The notes under the pieces: generated by a model | The model's input: the letters and a program-made list of their open reading frames with translations, nothing else | Database searches by the model: none | What the model was told of the DNA's origin: nothing | Part shown: positions 1 through 7,679 of the stretch, in pieces | How positions within the stretch are numbered: the stretch's first letter is position 1 | How the letters are laid out: each line of letters begins with the position of its first letter | Source: Verrucomicrobiia bacterium | GTDB lineage: Bacteria; Verrucomicrobiota; Verrucomicrobiia; Limisphaerales; UBA11358 | DNA: 9,305 nucleotides | Reading direction: 5' to 3' | Assembly: GCA_030044395.1 (NCBI GenBank) | Contig: JASHVW010000141.1 | Location: forward strand, 1-9,305 | Made by a program: the position numbers and the translations under genes

Positions 1-1
1 T

Positions 2-304
2 GGCGCGGCCAAAGGAAAGTTTCACGGCGAATTAAAGCGGCGCAGTTGGGTCCTTCGCATACGTCGTCCGGCAAACTGGCCGGTGGATTTGGAACCAACG
101 GGAATAATCAAAATCAACGGGAGGCCAATGATAATTAAAGATTGGCCGATTCGCCGCCTCCCCCACACCGCAAATGCAATGCCTTTTGGAGACTTGGCCG
201 GCGCGCCGGATGGAGACGTGTTTGAAATTGCTCTTCCGCCCGCGCCGGTTTCCCGAGGGCAATCGGTCGAGACCACGTTTACTTCAGGCGCGAAAAGCCC
301 GTAG
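2..304 (+). CDS. C-terminal end of a partial gene, possibly a GH31-type alpha-glucosidase
   Basis: The frame is open from the left edge to a TAG at 302-304, giving the last 100 residues of a protein that starts outside the window. The translation looks like real protein: it reads RSWVLRIRRPANWPVDL, then GIIKINGRPMIIKDW, then DVFEIALPPAPVSRGQ. This alternating hydrophobic pattern, with an 'xxVNGxxL'-like turn, fits a beta-sandwich at the end of a glycoside hydrolase. The C-terminal domains of GH31 alpha-glucosidases look like this, and the neighbouring amylomaltase and amylases make a maltose-releasing or maltose-consuming enzyme plausible. No catalytic residues are in view, so the family is a guess from texture and context. 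A GTG at 83 could be read as a start, but the frame continues upstream of it with sensible sequence, so I treat this as the tail of a longer gene. A hairpin terminator follows about 70 bases after the stop. Confidence 0.55.
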   Translation, partial: GAAKGKFHGELKRRSWVLRIRRPANWPVDLEPTGIIKINGRPMIIKDWPIRRLPHTANAMPFGDLAGAPDGDVFEIALPPAPVSRGQSVETTFTSGAKSP

Positions 305-372
305 CGCTGGCAATGAGCCATCCCTGACGCCTGAGGCACCCGGACATTGCGGCGCCTCACAGAGCCGCCGGC

Positions 373-399
373 TGCAGCATAAACATGCTGCATATTTTT
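373..399 (+). terminator. Probable rho-independent terminator
   Basis: A perfect 8-bp stem (TGCAGCAT paired with ATGCTGCA) closes a four-base AAAC loop and is followed at once by TATTTTTG. This is the form of an intrinsic terminator for the gene ending at 304. Another imperfect stem lies just before it (TGAGGCACC at 332-340 against GGCGCCTCA at 351-359, one mismatch). The hairpin ends only about 40 bases before the next start codon, so any promoter for the amylomaltase gene must lie very close to or inside this region. Read-through into that gene is also possible. Confidence 0.55.
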
Positions 400-439
400 G
401 CTGGATGTCCGCGCGGGGTTGACGACAGTATCGGTGTTC

Positions 440-3112
440 ATGAAATTGACGTTTCGTTTGCGTTATTACACCCGCATGGGGCAATCCATCTGGTTGACCG
501 GACATCATTCCTTGCGCGGCGACGAAAAAAAAACGGCCGTCCCGCTCGAATACCTCGACAACGAATTCTGGCAGGCCACGTTTGTGGCGCCGCCGGCCAC
601 CGCCAATGAGCCGTTCAACTACCACTATCTCCTGCGCGAACCCGACGGTTCGTCCGTGGAGGATTGGGGACGCGATCGCGCCCTCGTTCCCGCCGAATTT
701 GGACGCGACGAATTGCTCGTCATTGATTCCTGGAACAACGCGGGCGCCGTCGAAAACGTGTTTTATACCGAACCGTTCAGGAAAGTGTTGCTCGCTGAAA
801 ACTTCACCGAAGTCCGTCCAGCCGTTCCAGCCGGGGCCACGCACACCTTTCGGGTAAAAGCGCCCCTGCTGGCAAAAGGGCAGACGCTCTGCCTCATGGG
901 TGACGGCTTGTTGGGAAATTGGAACACGGCCAAACCGTTGCTGCTCGAGCGGAGCGCCGGCGAAAACGAATTGAGCGTCGCCGTGGATTTGCGCGGACAA
1001 GCTTTTCCACTCGCCTACAAATACGGCGTCTTCGATACCGAACGCAGCTCCTTTGTCCGATATGAAGAGGGCGATAACCGCCTCTTGAACGATTTCATCG
1101 TGCCCGGCAAATATACGCTGGTTTCTGACGGTTTTGTGCGATTACCCGCCAATACCTGGCGCGGCGCCGGCGTGGCGATTCCCGTGTTCAGCCTGCGCAG
1201 CGAAAACAGCTTCGGCGTCGGCGAATTTCTTGACCTCAAGCCGCTGGCCGATTGGGCGCGCGATACCGGCCTGAAATTGATCCAGGTCCTGCCAGTCAAC
1301 GACACCACCGCCACGCACACCTCCGCCGATTCCTATCCCTATGCGGCCATCTCGGCATTCGCTTTGCACCCGATTTACCTCAATCTCGCCGCCGTCGCCA
1401 ATGCGAAAAATAAAAAGCTTCTTGCCGCACTTGAACCTGAGCGCCAGCGACTCAATGCGCTTGCCGAACTGGATTATGAGGCGGTGATGAAGGCCAAACT
1501 TGGCTTTTTGAAACAGATTTTTCCGTCACAAAAGACTGCGACGTTTCGTGGCGCTGAATACAAAAAATTCTTCGCGGAAAACAAACATTGGCTCCTTCCC
1601 TACGCAGCCTTTTGCTTCTTGCGCGATAAATTCGGCACGGCGGACTTCAACCAATGGCCCGGGCACACACGTTATGAGGCCAAAAAAATCGCCGCGCTGG
1701 CCAAGGACAATGATGACGTGGCGTTTCATCTCTTCCTTCAATTCCATTTGCATCGGCAATTGAGAGAGGCGGCCGCCCATGCCCATGCCAACGGCATCAT
1801 CCTCAAAGGCGACATCGCCATCGGCGTCTATCGCCACAGCGCGGACGTGTGGCAGGAACCCGAACTTTACCATCCCAATATCCAGGCCGGCGCCCCCCCG
1901 GATGCCTTCGCCGCCAAAGGCCAAAACTGGGGATTTCCCACCTACAACTGGCCCCGGATGGAGGCGGACGGCTTCGCCTGGTGGAAACGGCGCTTCTCCC
2001 AAATGGGCCATTATTTCGACGCCTTCCGTATTGACCATATCCTGGGCTTTTTCCGCATCTGGAGCATTCCCACACATGCCGTCGAGGGCATCCTGGGTCA
2101 TTTCGTCCCGGCGATTCCGGTGGCGGAAACTGAATTTGCCGCGCGCGGCATCTCGTTTGACCGCGAACGGTTCCTCACGCCGTTCATCACCGATCCGGTG
2201 CTGGAAGAGATTTTTGGAAACGAAAGCGCCCGCATCCGGCGCGAGTTTCTCAAGGCGCATTCCAGCGGCCTCTATTCGTTGAAGCCGGAATTTGCGACAC
2301 AGCGGCAAGTGGAAAATTATTTCGCCATGCGCAAACCGGACAGTCGTTCCGCAAGGATCAAGCTTGGACTCTTCGACTTGATCAGCAATGTGATTTTGTT
2401 CGAGGTGGATGGAAAGCTTCATTTCCGGTTTGGCATCGAGCAGACCACATCCTACAAATATCTGCCGCCGGAGGTGCGCTCCAAATTGCTGGACCTTTAC
2501 GTGAATTATTTCTTCCGACGACAGGACGATTTCTGGAAACAGGAAGCCATGCGAAAACTGCCGGCGCTCAAAAAGGTAACGGGCCTGCTGATTTGCGGCG
2601 AAGACCTGGGCATGGTCCCGCCATCTGTCCCGATCCTGATGAAGGAACTTGGCCTGTTGAGTCTGGAAGTGCAGCGAATGCCCAAGGGCGAGGGCCACGA
2701 CTTTTCCCGTCCCCGGAATGCCCCCTACCTCAGCGTGGTAACGCCTTCCACGCACGACATGAGCACGCTGCGCGGCTGGTGGGAAGAAGACCGCGCCGTA
2801 ACGCAAAAATTTTTCAACCAGGAGCTTGGCCTGCCCGGCGATGCGCCGCTCCATGCCGGCCCGGAGATCGTTCGCGCCATTGTCCAGAGCCACCTCGCCT
2901 CGCCCGCATTATGGAGCATTTTTCAATTGCAAGACCTTCTGGGCATGGATGGAAAGTTGCGCAATCCCAACGTCGAAGCCGAGCGCATCAACATTCCCTC
3001 AGATCCGAAACATTACTGGCGCTATCGCACGCACCTGTCCCTGGAGCAATTACATAAGGCGAAAGATTTTAATTTTGTCCTGCGGGAATTGCTCCGGGAG
3101 AGTGGACGATAA
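440..3112 (+). CDS. malQ: 4-alpha-glucanotransferase (amylomaltase), DPE2 type with two CBM20 domains, GH77
   Basis: This encodes a cytosolic disproportionating enzyme of 890 residues that cleaves an alpha-1,4 bond and transfers the released glycosyl part to another glucan. Residues 1-110 (MKLTFRLRYYTRMGQSIWLTG) and about 132-225 (THTFRVKAPLLAKGQTLCLMGD, then LLGNWN) are two CBM20-like starch-binding domains. The GH77 barrel starts near residue 240 (GVAIPVFSLRSENSFGVGEF). Visible catalytic residues are the nucleophile D532 in FRIDHILGFFRIW, the acid/base E721 in LICGEDLGM, and D773 in TPSTHDMSTLRGWW. D532 and E721 are 189 residues apart, far more than in short amylomaltases. This matches the large insertion known in plant DPE2 and its bacterial relatives, which use maltose as donor and a branched glucan as acceptor. 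The ATG at 440 is chosen because MKLTFRL begins the first CBM20 strand; an upstream in-frame start at 398 adds 14 unconvincing residues. No Shine-Dalgarno sequence precedes it, and there is no signal peptide. It converges on the large amylase gene. Confidence 0.95.
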   Translation: MKLTFRLRYYTRMGQSIWLTGHHSLRGDEKKTAVPLEYLDNEFWQATFVAPPATANEPFNYHYLLREPDGSSVEDWGRDRALVPAEFGRDELLVIDSWNNAGAVENVFYTEPFRKVLLAENFTEVRPAVPAGATHTFRVKAPLLAKGQTLCLMGDGLLGNWNTAKPLLLERSAGENELSVAVDLRGQAFPLAYKYGVFDTERSSFVRYEEGDNRLLNDFIVPGKYTLVSDGFVRLPANTWRGAGVAIPVFSLRSENSFGVGEFLDLKPLADWARDTGLKLIQVLPVNDTTATHTSADSYPYAAISAFALHPIYLNLAAVANAKNKKLLAALEPERQRLNALAELDYEAVMKAKLGFLKQIFPSQKTATFRGAEYKKFFAENKHWLLPYAAFCFLRDKFGTADFNQWPGHTRYEAKKIAALAKDNDDVAFHLFLQFHLHRQLREAAAHAHANGIILKGDIAIGVYRHSADVWQEPELYHPNIQAGAPPDAFAAKGQNWGFPTYNWPRMEADGFAWWKRRFSQMGHYFDAFRIDHILGFFRIWSIPTHAVEGILGHFVPAIPVAETEFAARGISFDRERFLTPFITDPVLEEIFGNESARIRREFLKAHSSGLYSLKPEFATQRQVENYFAMRKPDSRSARIKLGLFDLISNVILFEVDGKLHFRFGIEQTTSYKYLPPEVRSKLLDLYVNYFFRRQDDFWKQEAMRKLPALKKVTGLLICGEDLGMVPPSVPILMKELGLLSLEVQRMPKGEGHDFSRPRNAPYLSVVTPSTHDMSTLRGWWEEDRAVTQKFFNQELGLPGDAPLHAGPEIVRAIVQSHLASPALWSIFQLQDLLGMDGKLRNPNVEAERINIPSDPKHYWRYRTHLSLEQLHKAKDFNFVLRELLRESGR

Positions 3113-3197
3113 CGGGCTGGACTGAAACCGCGAATTGAATGCAGCGATGGAGATTCCGCGAGGTTTTGGACGCTGACGCGCCATTGGTCAGGACTTG

Positions 3198-3223
3198 GTA
3201 GCTCGGCGGCTACAGATGTTTTT
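3198..3223 (+). terminator. Weak terminator-like hairpin between convergent genes
   Basis: In the 163-base gap between the convergent amylomaltase and large amylase genes, GTAGC (3198-3202) pairs with GCTAC (3209-3213), extendable by a T-G pair, followed by AGATGTTTTTG with five Ts. The stem is short and the T-run starts four bases after it, so this is only a candidate end signal for the amylomaltase transcript. The palindrome CTCGCGAG lies just beyond it at 3232-3239. I saw no good T-run hairpin for the minus-strand gene. Confidence 0.25.
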
Positions 3224-3275
3224 GAAATCCCCTCGCGAGAAATGGTTGATTCGCCGCCCCTGGTCGGATCCAACC

Positions 3276-6200
3276 CTACGGCGCCACTTCGATCTCGTAA
3301 AATTTCTGGGCTTCCGGATTGGTATCGAGAAAATCCGTCGTTGCCCCCTGCCCGGGGATGACGCCGCTGATGGGTTCGAACGGCTCTGAAAGATTCGTCG
3401 TGGCCAGCACCTCGTAATTGACGCCGGACGCGCTGTTCCACATCAGAAGCTGGTTGCTGTCGCCCATGCCGGTGATGAACAGCGGCGGCGCAATGACGAC
3501 CGTCTTCGTGTCGCTCAAGGTAATGCCATTGGTATATACCACCTCGATGACATTCGTGCCCGCAGGCGGGTTGCTCCAGTCGTAATTGAGCAGGCTCATG
3601 TTCGTTGCGCACGCCGGGCCTCCCAGCGTGTAAAGCGCCACGCCATTGGTGGCAAGCCGCGGCTGAAAAATCCCGTTGATGTAGATGCTGAACAGATTGA
3701 TGTTGTTCGTGTCCAGCGCGCTCGTGAAACAGGCCTGAATCGGAAAACTGGCCCCCCGGCTCAGCGTGATGGTTGAGCCGTCGGTGGATGGATTGGATAT
3801 TTCCACGACCTGCAACGGCGCCGCCGTATTCACCGTGCTTATCAAGGTGGTGTAGCGGTTGGTATAAATTCCGCTCGTCAGCTCTTTGATGCGCAGCGTG
3901 ATCGTCGCCGGGCCGCTGGTTGGGACGTTGACGTAACTGAAATGGAATTCCTGCGGATAATTCGTCCACACCGCGCTCAAAGCCGGGTTCGGCGTCACCA
4001 GCGTCGCCGGCACAAAAATCGGATTTCCATTGGCGTCGTTGCCATTGCCGTTCGCCTCGCCGGTCACAATGTCGTCATTACTCGGGTCGCTGTCCTGGAT
4101 GTTCACGTCCACTTCCGTCGCCGTGCTGTCGGACCGATTGGTGATGGTGAAAATCTGGTTGGTGATGGTGTAGCCGTCAGCCGGCGCAACAATCACGCCC
4201 TGCGGCAGGGCCGCGTCATAATAAAATGTCTGCGAAAACGTGTTATACACCGACGCCTGCCCCGGTCGCGTCAGAAATACTCTCCCGCGAACAATATGAA
4301 AGCCGCCTTGCAGGCCAATGGAAGTATTGGCGGGGTTCAAATCGTTGTGCGTCCATACCACCGCGGTCGTCGGATTGAAATTCGTGATCACCGCCTCGGT
4401 CAGGCCGAAGTGTTTTGCGTTGGAGGGGTCCGAATCGGAAATGGGCAGGATGTTGGCATTGCCCGCGCTTCCGCCGTAAAACAATCCGATCTTATATTGC
4501 ACCTGCGTGCCGGCCGGCTGCGCGGGAATGGTGCCCTCCCACCAATCAATATTGTCCTGAATGCTGTCGTGATTCACCCAGGACGCTTCGATCACCTGCG
4601 TCGTGCCTTTGCCAATTCCGAAATCGCCCTCGGGAGTGGATCCATCCGTCGTGTAATAAATATAGCAGCTGTTGGCCTGAAATTGATAACCGTCCTTGAC
4701 GTAAATCGCCGCCGGTTGTCCGGCGCCGGGAAACAACGGCACCCGTTGTGTCGCTGAATTGTTTGGGGCCAGCGCAGTATTGGTCGCTGCCGGGTCGTGA
4801 TAGACCCACGCAACCGTCGCATTGGTGATGCCTGCGCCGTAGCCTGAACCCGAAACGATATTGGTGTTTCCGCCGACCGCGTAACCATACGTCTCCGCCC
4901 CAAGCGAAACGATGTTATTGCTCGCCACGTTCCGCGCCGCAAATTTTTCAGGGCCGTCGCGGAATTCCAATGCCGTCTGCTCGTAACCCAGAAAAACGTC
5001 GTCCGCATAACCGGGTGGATTGTCGCGCAGGTCCGGAAAATTCGTTGGCGCCAGGCCGGTGGCGCTGGTCGGCCCGATACCCATCTGGCTGTTCAGGTCA
5101 ATGCCCCCGTCCATTTTCACCAGCGTGTTCGAGCACGAGGCATCGCTGCAGACCAGGATGTCAAACACGCCGTTGGTGACCACCGGAATATCAATCGCAT
5201 ACGTGAGATTGGAAACGTTGGAACCTCCGATCACGTTGCCATAATTATCCACACTCCCGCGATTCTTGAACGGAAAAATGGGATCGTAGTTCGGGTCGCC
5301 ATCAGGGCCGTCCGTGCGATAAATCGTGATGTGCGGCGCTTCAACACCGCCCTGCCGGAATATGACGGCATTGGTTGATGGATTGGCCCAACTGGCCTCC
5401 GGTCCCTGGCAGGCGTAAATCACCCAGGAATCGCTCGGGATCGTGAGTTCAATGGCGCCGCCGCCGGTCGGCGGAGTCGTGTTGACATAAATCAGACGAT
5501 CCACCGGGTTCGCGGCATTGGCGGTGGATTGCGCTGTGGAATAATTCGTTGTAGCGCCATGCACCAGAAGTCTTTGGTACGCCCGGCCGCCCGTCGGAGA
5601 TGAACTGGCCATTTGCACCAGGATCGTCCCCGGCGCAAATCCCACGCACAGCCCGCAGCCACGGGAATTTGAAATGGCCGTCGAGCCGGTGGTGGGGGTG
5701 TTGGTCGGGTTGAGGTAATAACCATCGCTGGCGCGCGTCACTCCGTCGTCAAAGGTGATGTCGCCCGGGTAACTGGTTTTGTCATTCATCGCAAACAACG
5801 CCACATCCTGCGTGGGCGGGTTCGTAGCCTCGCCTTCCCGATAATCGTAGCGCTCGAAAGCCACGATATATTGGTCACTCCAGCGCGACCAGGTGCCGCC
5901 GCGCGAATACTGATTGTGCATGTACATCGTGTCCGGCATTGTGTTGTCGCCGAACTCGCCAAGGTAATTTTCCGTCGAAACAACCGGCGTGCCGCCGTTG
6001 GTGTTGTGATTAAAACCGTCGGAATAAACCATCGGCAATCCTTCGTGCATGAAAAAATAGGCGTCTTCCAGCGCCAGATCGGACGCAGTGAGCCCATAGG
6101 AGCTGCCATCCTGGTCCCACATCATGTTGACCGCTTGCGCCAGGCTGAAATTGCCGTTGCTGTCGCAGTTCCCTTGCTCGCTGGTGGACGGCGCATAGTC

Positions 6201-7430
6201 CCTGCCGTCGAACCCCCATAGTCCCGGCCCATTGTCCGCATTGTTCACGATGTTGTTGAATTCATTGTAAAGCGGAAAGTTCAACAACCTCATGCCGGAA
6301 TTGAGATACTCCCAATAATCTTCCGTCAACGGCAGCGCTGACTCCTCGTATTCGCCGAATATCATCGCGTCGTTGCGAGGCGCCTCCGTGTTGAACAGGC
6401 TGTTGCGGTTGCCGTCGGTTTCTATATAACCGTTGCCGGTGACATTGTTGCCATAACCATGCACACAATCATACATCGCCTGGATGGCTCCAGTGTAGCC
6501 GCCAAACGAAGGATCGTTCGTCTGGCCCGTGGCATTGCCAAAAAAATTCACCGGCACGTGCTTCACCGCGTCCAATCGAAACCCGTCGCACCCGGTGATA
6601 TACAGCGTCCAGGCCACCGCACGGCACAGGTAAGTGGACACGTCCTCCGGAACTGGCTGACCGTGGCCATCGAACGGACGCCATCCATTCACCGGCGCGC
6701 AGCCGGTGGAAGGCGAAGGCCAGCCCGTGCTCGTGGCCGCGCCCAACAATGGCCCGTTCGTGTCCATATACTCGTCCGGCCGGGTCGGGAATCGGACAAA
6801 TACCGGTTTGGGCGCCACCTGCAGATAATTGGCGCCGAAGTTTACATTGTTGGTTCCCGGCTCCTGCGCCAAATCGCACAAACCCAGAAGCGGGTTGTCC
6901 TCAACGTTTGTTGTCGTACACCAGTCGCTCACGTTGTCCCAGTTCTCATAACCTCCTGACACAACCTGCAAATGGAAATCCCCCGGAACCAACCCGGGGT
7001 AATATCTTGTGGATGTTCCGGACCCCGGATAACCCGGCACCGTGCTGGCCCGATGGTTCATCACATTGTCGAAATAAACCCGGATCCCGAAGCGATGCGC
7101 CATCTGGACCATTTGGATGAGTTGTGCCTGGGTGCCATACATGGTGGCCACCGACCCTTGTTGGTTCTCGCTCCCCAGGTCGAACGGATCAAACACATCG
7201 TAGCCCACCGAATAGGCCCCCTCGTTGCCTTTCGCCGGGTTCGGCACCCACAAACTGTCGTAACCCGCCTCCGCAATTTCCGGCATCTTTAACGTGATTT
7301 CCGGCCACGTCTGTTGGAACAACTCCAACATCGCATCTCCCCGGACAAAGGGCGCCCCGGTGGTAAAAAAACAAAGCGACACCGCAATTTGAAGATTGCG
7401 GCGCAATAGGGCTGAAAAGAGGGCTTTCAC
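3276..7430 (-). CDS. Large secreted GH13 alpha-amylase with extended beta-rich C-terminal region
   Basis: This is predicted to be an exported endo-acting alpha-glucan hydrolase of about 1384 residues, much longer than a typical 450-700 residue amylase. The GTG at 7430 is chosen because it opens a signal peptide: KALFSALLRRN, then hydrophobic LQIAVSLCFF, then TTGAPFVRGDA. The mature barrel begins near residue 33 with AMLELFQQTW, which resembles the first strand of amylases (VMLQxF). GH13 motifs are region I DNVMNH (121-126), region II GFRLDAVKH with nucleophile D287, region III IFGEYEES with acid/base E360, and region IV MMWDQDG with D441, where the usual His before this Asp is Gln440. A C-domain follows to about residue 675. 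Next come about 700 residues of beta-rich, Asn/Thr-rich modules. They include a chitobiase-like CYIYYTTDGSTPEGDFG stretch (about 922-985) and a final module from about 1313 (ITGMGDSNQLLMWN to FYEIEVAP). Other possible starts are TTG 7484 (no signal-like gain) and ATG 7331, which has a GGGGAG upstream but would lose the signal peptide. Exact glucan substrate is not determinable. Confidence 0.9.
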   Translation of the reverse strand: MKALFSALLRRNLQIAVSLCFFTTGAPFVRGDAMLELFQQTWPEITLKMPEIAEAGYDSLWVPNPAKGNEGAYSVGYDVFDPFDLGSENQQGSVATMYGTQAQLIQMVQMAHRFGIRVYFDNVMNHRASTVPGYPGSGTSTRYYPGLVPGDFHLQVVSGGYENWDNVSDWCTTTNVEDNPLLGLCDLAQEPGTNNVNFGANYLQVAPKPVFVRFPTRPDEYMDTNGPLLGAATSTGWPSPSTGCAPVNGWRPFDGHGQPVPEDVSTYLCRAVAWTLYITGCDGFRLDAVKHVPVNFFGNATGQTNDPSFGGYTGAIQAMYDCVHGYGNNVTGNGYIETDGNRNSLFNTEAPRNDAMIFGEYEESALPLTEDYWEYLNSGMRLLNFPLYNEFNNIVNNADNGPGLWGFDGRDYAPSTSEQGNCDSNGNFSLAQAVNMMWDQDGSSYGLTASDLALEDAYFFMHEGLPMVYSDGFNHNTNGGTPVVSTENYLGEFGDNTMPDTMYMHNQYSRGGTWSRWSDQYIVAFERYDYREGEATNPPTQDVALFAMNDKTSYPGDITFDDGVTRASDGYYLNPTNTPTTGSTAISNSRGCGLCVGFAPGTILVQMASSSPTGGRAYQRLLVHGATTNYSTAQSTANAANPVDRLIYVNTTPPTGGGAIELTIPSDSWVIYACQGPEASWANPSTNAVIFRQGGVEAPHITIYRTDGPDGDPNYDPIFPFKNRGSVDNYGNVIGGSNVSNLTYAIDIPVVTNGVFDILVCSDASCSNTLVKMDGGIDLNSQMGIGPTSATGLAPTNFPDLRDNPPGYADDVFLGYEQTALEFRDGPEKFAARNVASNNIVSLGAETYGYAVGGNTNIVSGSGYGAGITNATVAWVYHDPAATNTALAPNNSATQRVPLFPGAGQPAAIYVKDGYQFQANSCYIYYTTDGSTPEGDFGIGKGTTQVIEASWVNHDSIQDNIDWWEGTIPAQPAGTQVQYKIGLFYGGSAGNANILPISDSDPSNAKHFGLTEAVITNFNPTTAVVWTHNDLNPANTSIGLQGGFHIVRGRVFLTRPGQASVYNTFSQTFYYDAALPQGVIVAPADGYTITNQIFTITNRSDSTATEVDVNIQDSDPSNDDIVTGEANGNGNDANGNPIFVPATLVTPNPALSAVWTNYPQEFHFSYVNVPTSGPATITLRIKELTSGIYTNRYTTLISTVNTAAPLQVVEISNPSTDGSTITLSRGASFPIQACFTSALDTNNINLFSIYINGIFQPRLATNGVALYTLGGPACATNMSLLNYDWSNPPAGTNVIEVVYTNGITLSDTKTVVIAPPLFITGMGDSNQLLMWNSASGVNYEVLATTNLSEPFEPISGVIPGQGATTDFLDTNPEAQKFYEIEVAP

Positions 7431-7679
7431 AACAACGCTGGCAGCTTGAATCCGCTGGACAACTTTTGCCTGTAAAACGAACAAAATATATTATTTCAGG
7501 TATGGGCCAACTCGACACCATTGCCTCCGTTTCACTGTTTCACTCATTCATGCAATGGCATCCTTTCATACTATCGCCCTAAAAAACCATTGTTTCCACC
7601 ACATATTTGTGCGGAAAATGAGGGCATGTAAATGCGGTTACGAATCACCAGGCTTTAAATTACTTTCATCCCATCCAAA
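7431..7679. promoter_or_regulatory. Divergent intergenic region between two secreted amylase genes
   Basis: About 250 bases separate the start codons of the two oppositely transcribed amylase genes, so both promoters, and any shared operator, should lie here. The sequence is more AT-rich than the genes, with runs such as ACAAAATATATTATTTC (7481-7497) and CTTTAAATTACTTTC (7653-7667). These could supply -10 elements for the leftward and rightward genes respectively. I could not find a convincing pair of -35 and -10 boxes for either direction. A tandem repeat at 7529-7544 and a small inverted repeat, ATGC-AATG-GCAT at 7550-7561, are the only obvious candidate regulator sites. Neither start codon is preceded by a good ribosome binding site. 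Confidence 0.5.
7529..7544. repeat. Tandem 8-bp direct repeat GTTTCACT x2
   Basis: Two exact, adjacent copies of GTTTCACT occur in the spacer between the divergent amylase genes, about 100 bases from the leftward GTG start and about 135 bases from the rightward ATG. Adjacent direct repeats in a shared promoter region can bind a regulator, but an 8-bp doublet can also arise by slippage. No known operator is recognised. Confidence 0.4.

Noticed and set aside
332..359. Imperfect inverted repeat TGAGGCACC / GGCGCCTCA
   Set aside because: It has one mismatch, a 10-base loop and no T-run directly after it. It may be part of the terminator region but is not supported as a separate element.
284..1000. 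238-codon minus-strand open frame over the start of the amylomaltase gene
   Set aside because: It overlaps the first CBM20 domain on the opposite strand and the terminator hairpin, and shows no recognisable protein features.
1526..2893. Long 455-codon open frame on the minus strand inside the amylomaltase gene
   Set aside because: It is fully antisense to a gene with clear GH77 motifs, its translation has no recognisable domain, and such frames are common opposite GC-rich codons.
3022..3969. 315-codon minus-strand open frame across the convergent gap
   Set aside because: It overlaps the true amylase tail in another frame and the end of the amylomaltase gene; the translation is low in structure and rich in His, Arg and Gly.
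3942..4757. 271-codon plus-strand open frame within the large amylase gene
   Set aside because: It lies opposite a well-supported coding sequence and its translation is rich in Arg, Val and His without domain features.
7189..7521. 110-codon minus-strand open frame at the start of the large amylase
   Set aside because: It is an out-of-frame shadow; the frame carrying the signal peptide and barrel motifs is the coding one.
7590..7618. TTGTTT and a GAAAAT-like box as a promoter for the second amylase
   Set aside because: The match to consensus is poor and the spacing does not fit; similar matches occur by chance in AT-rich spacers.
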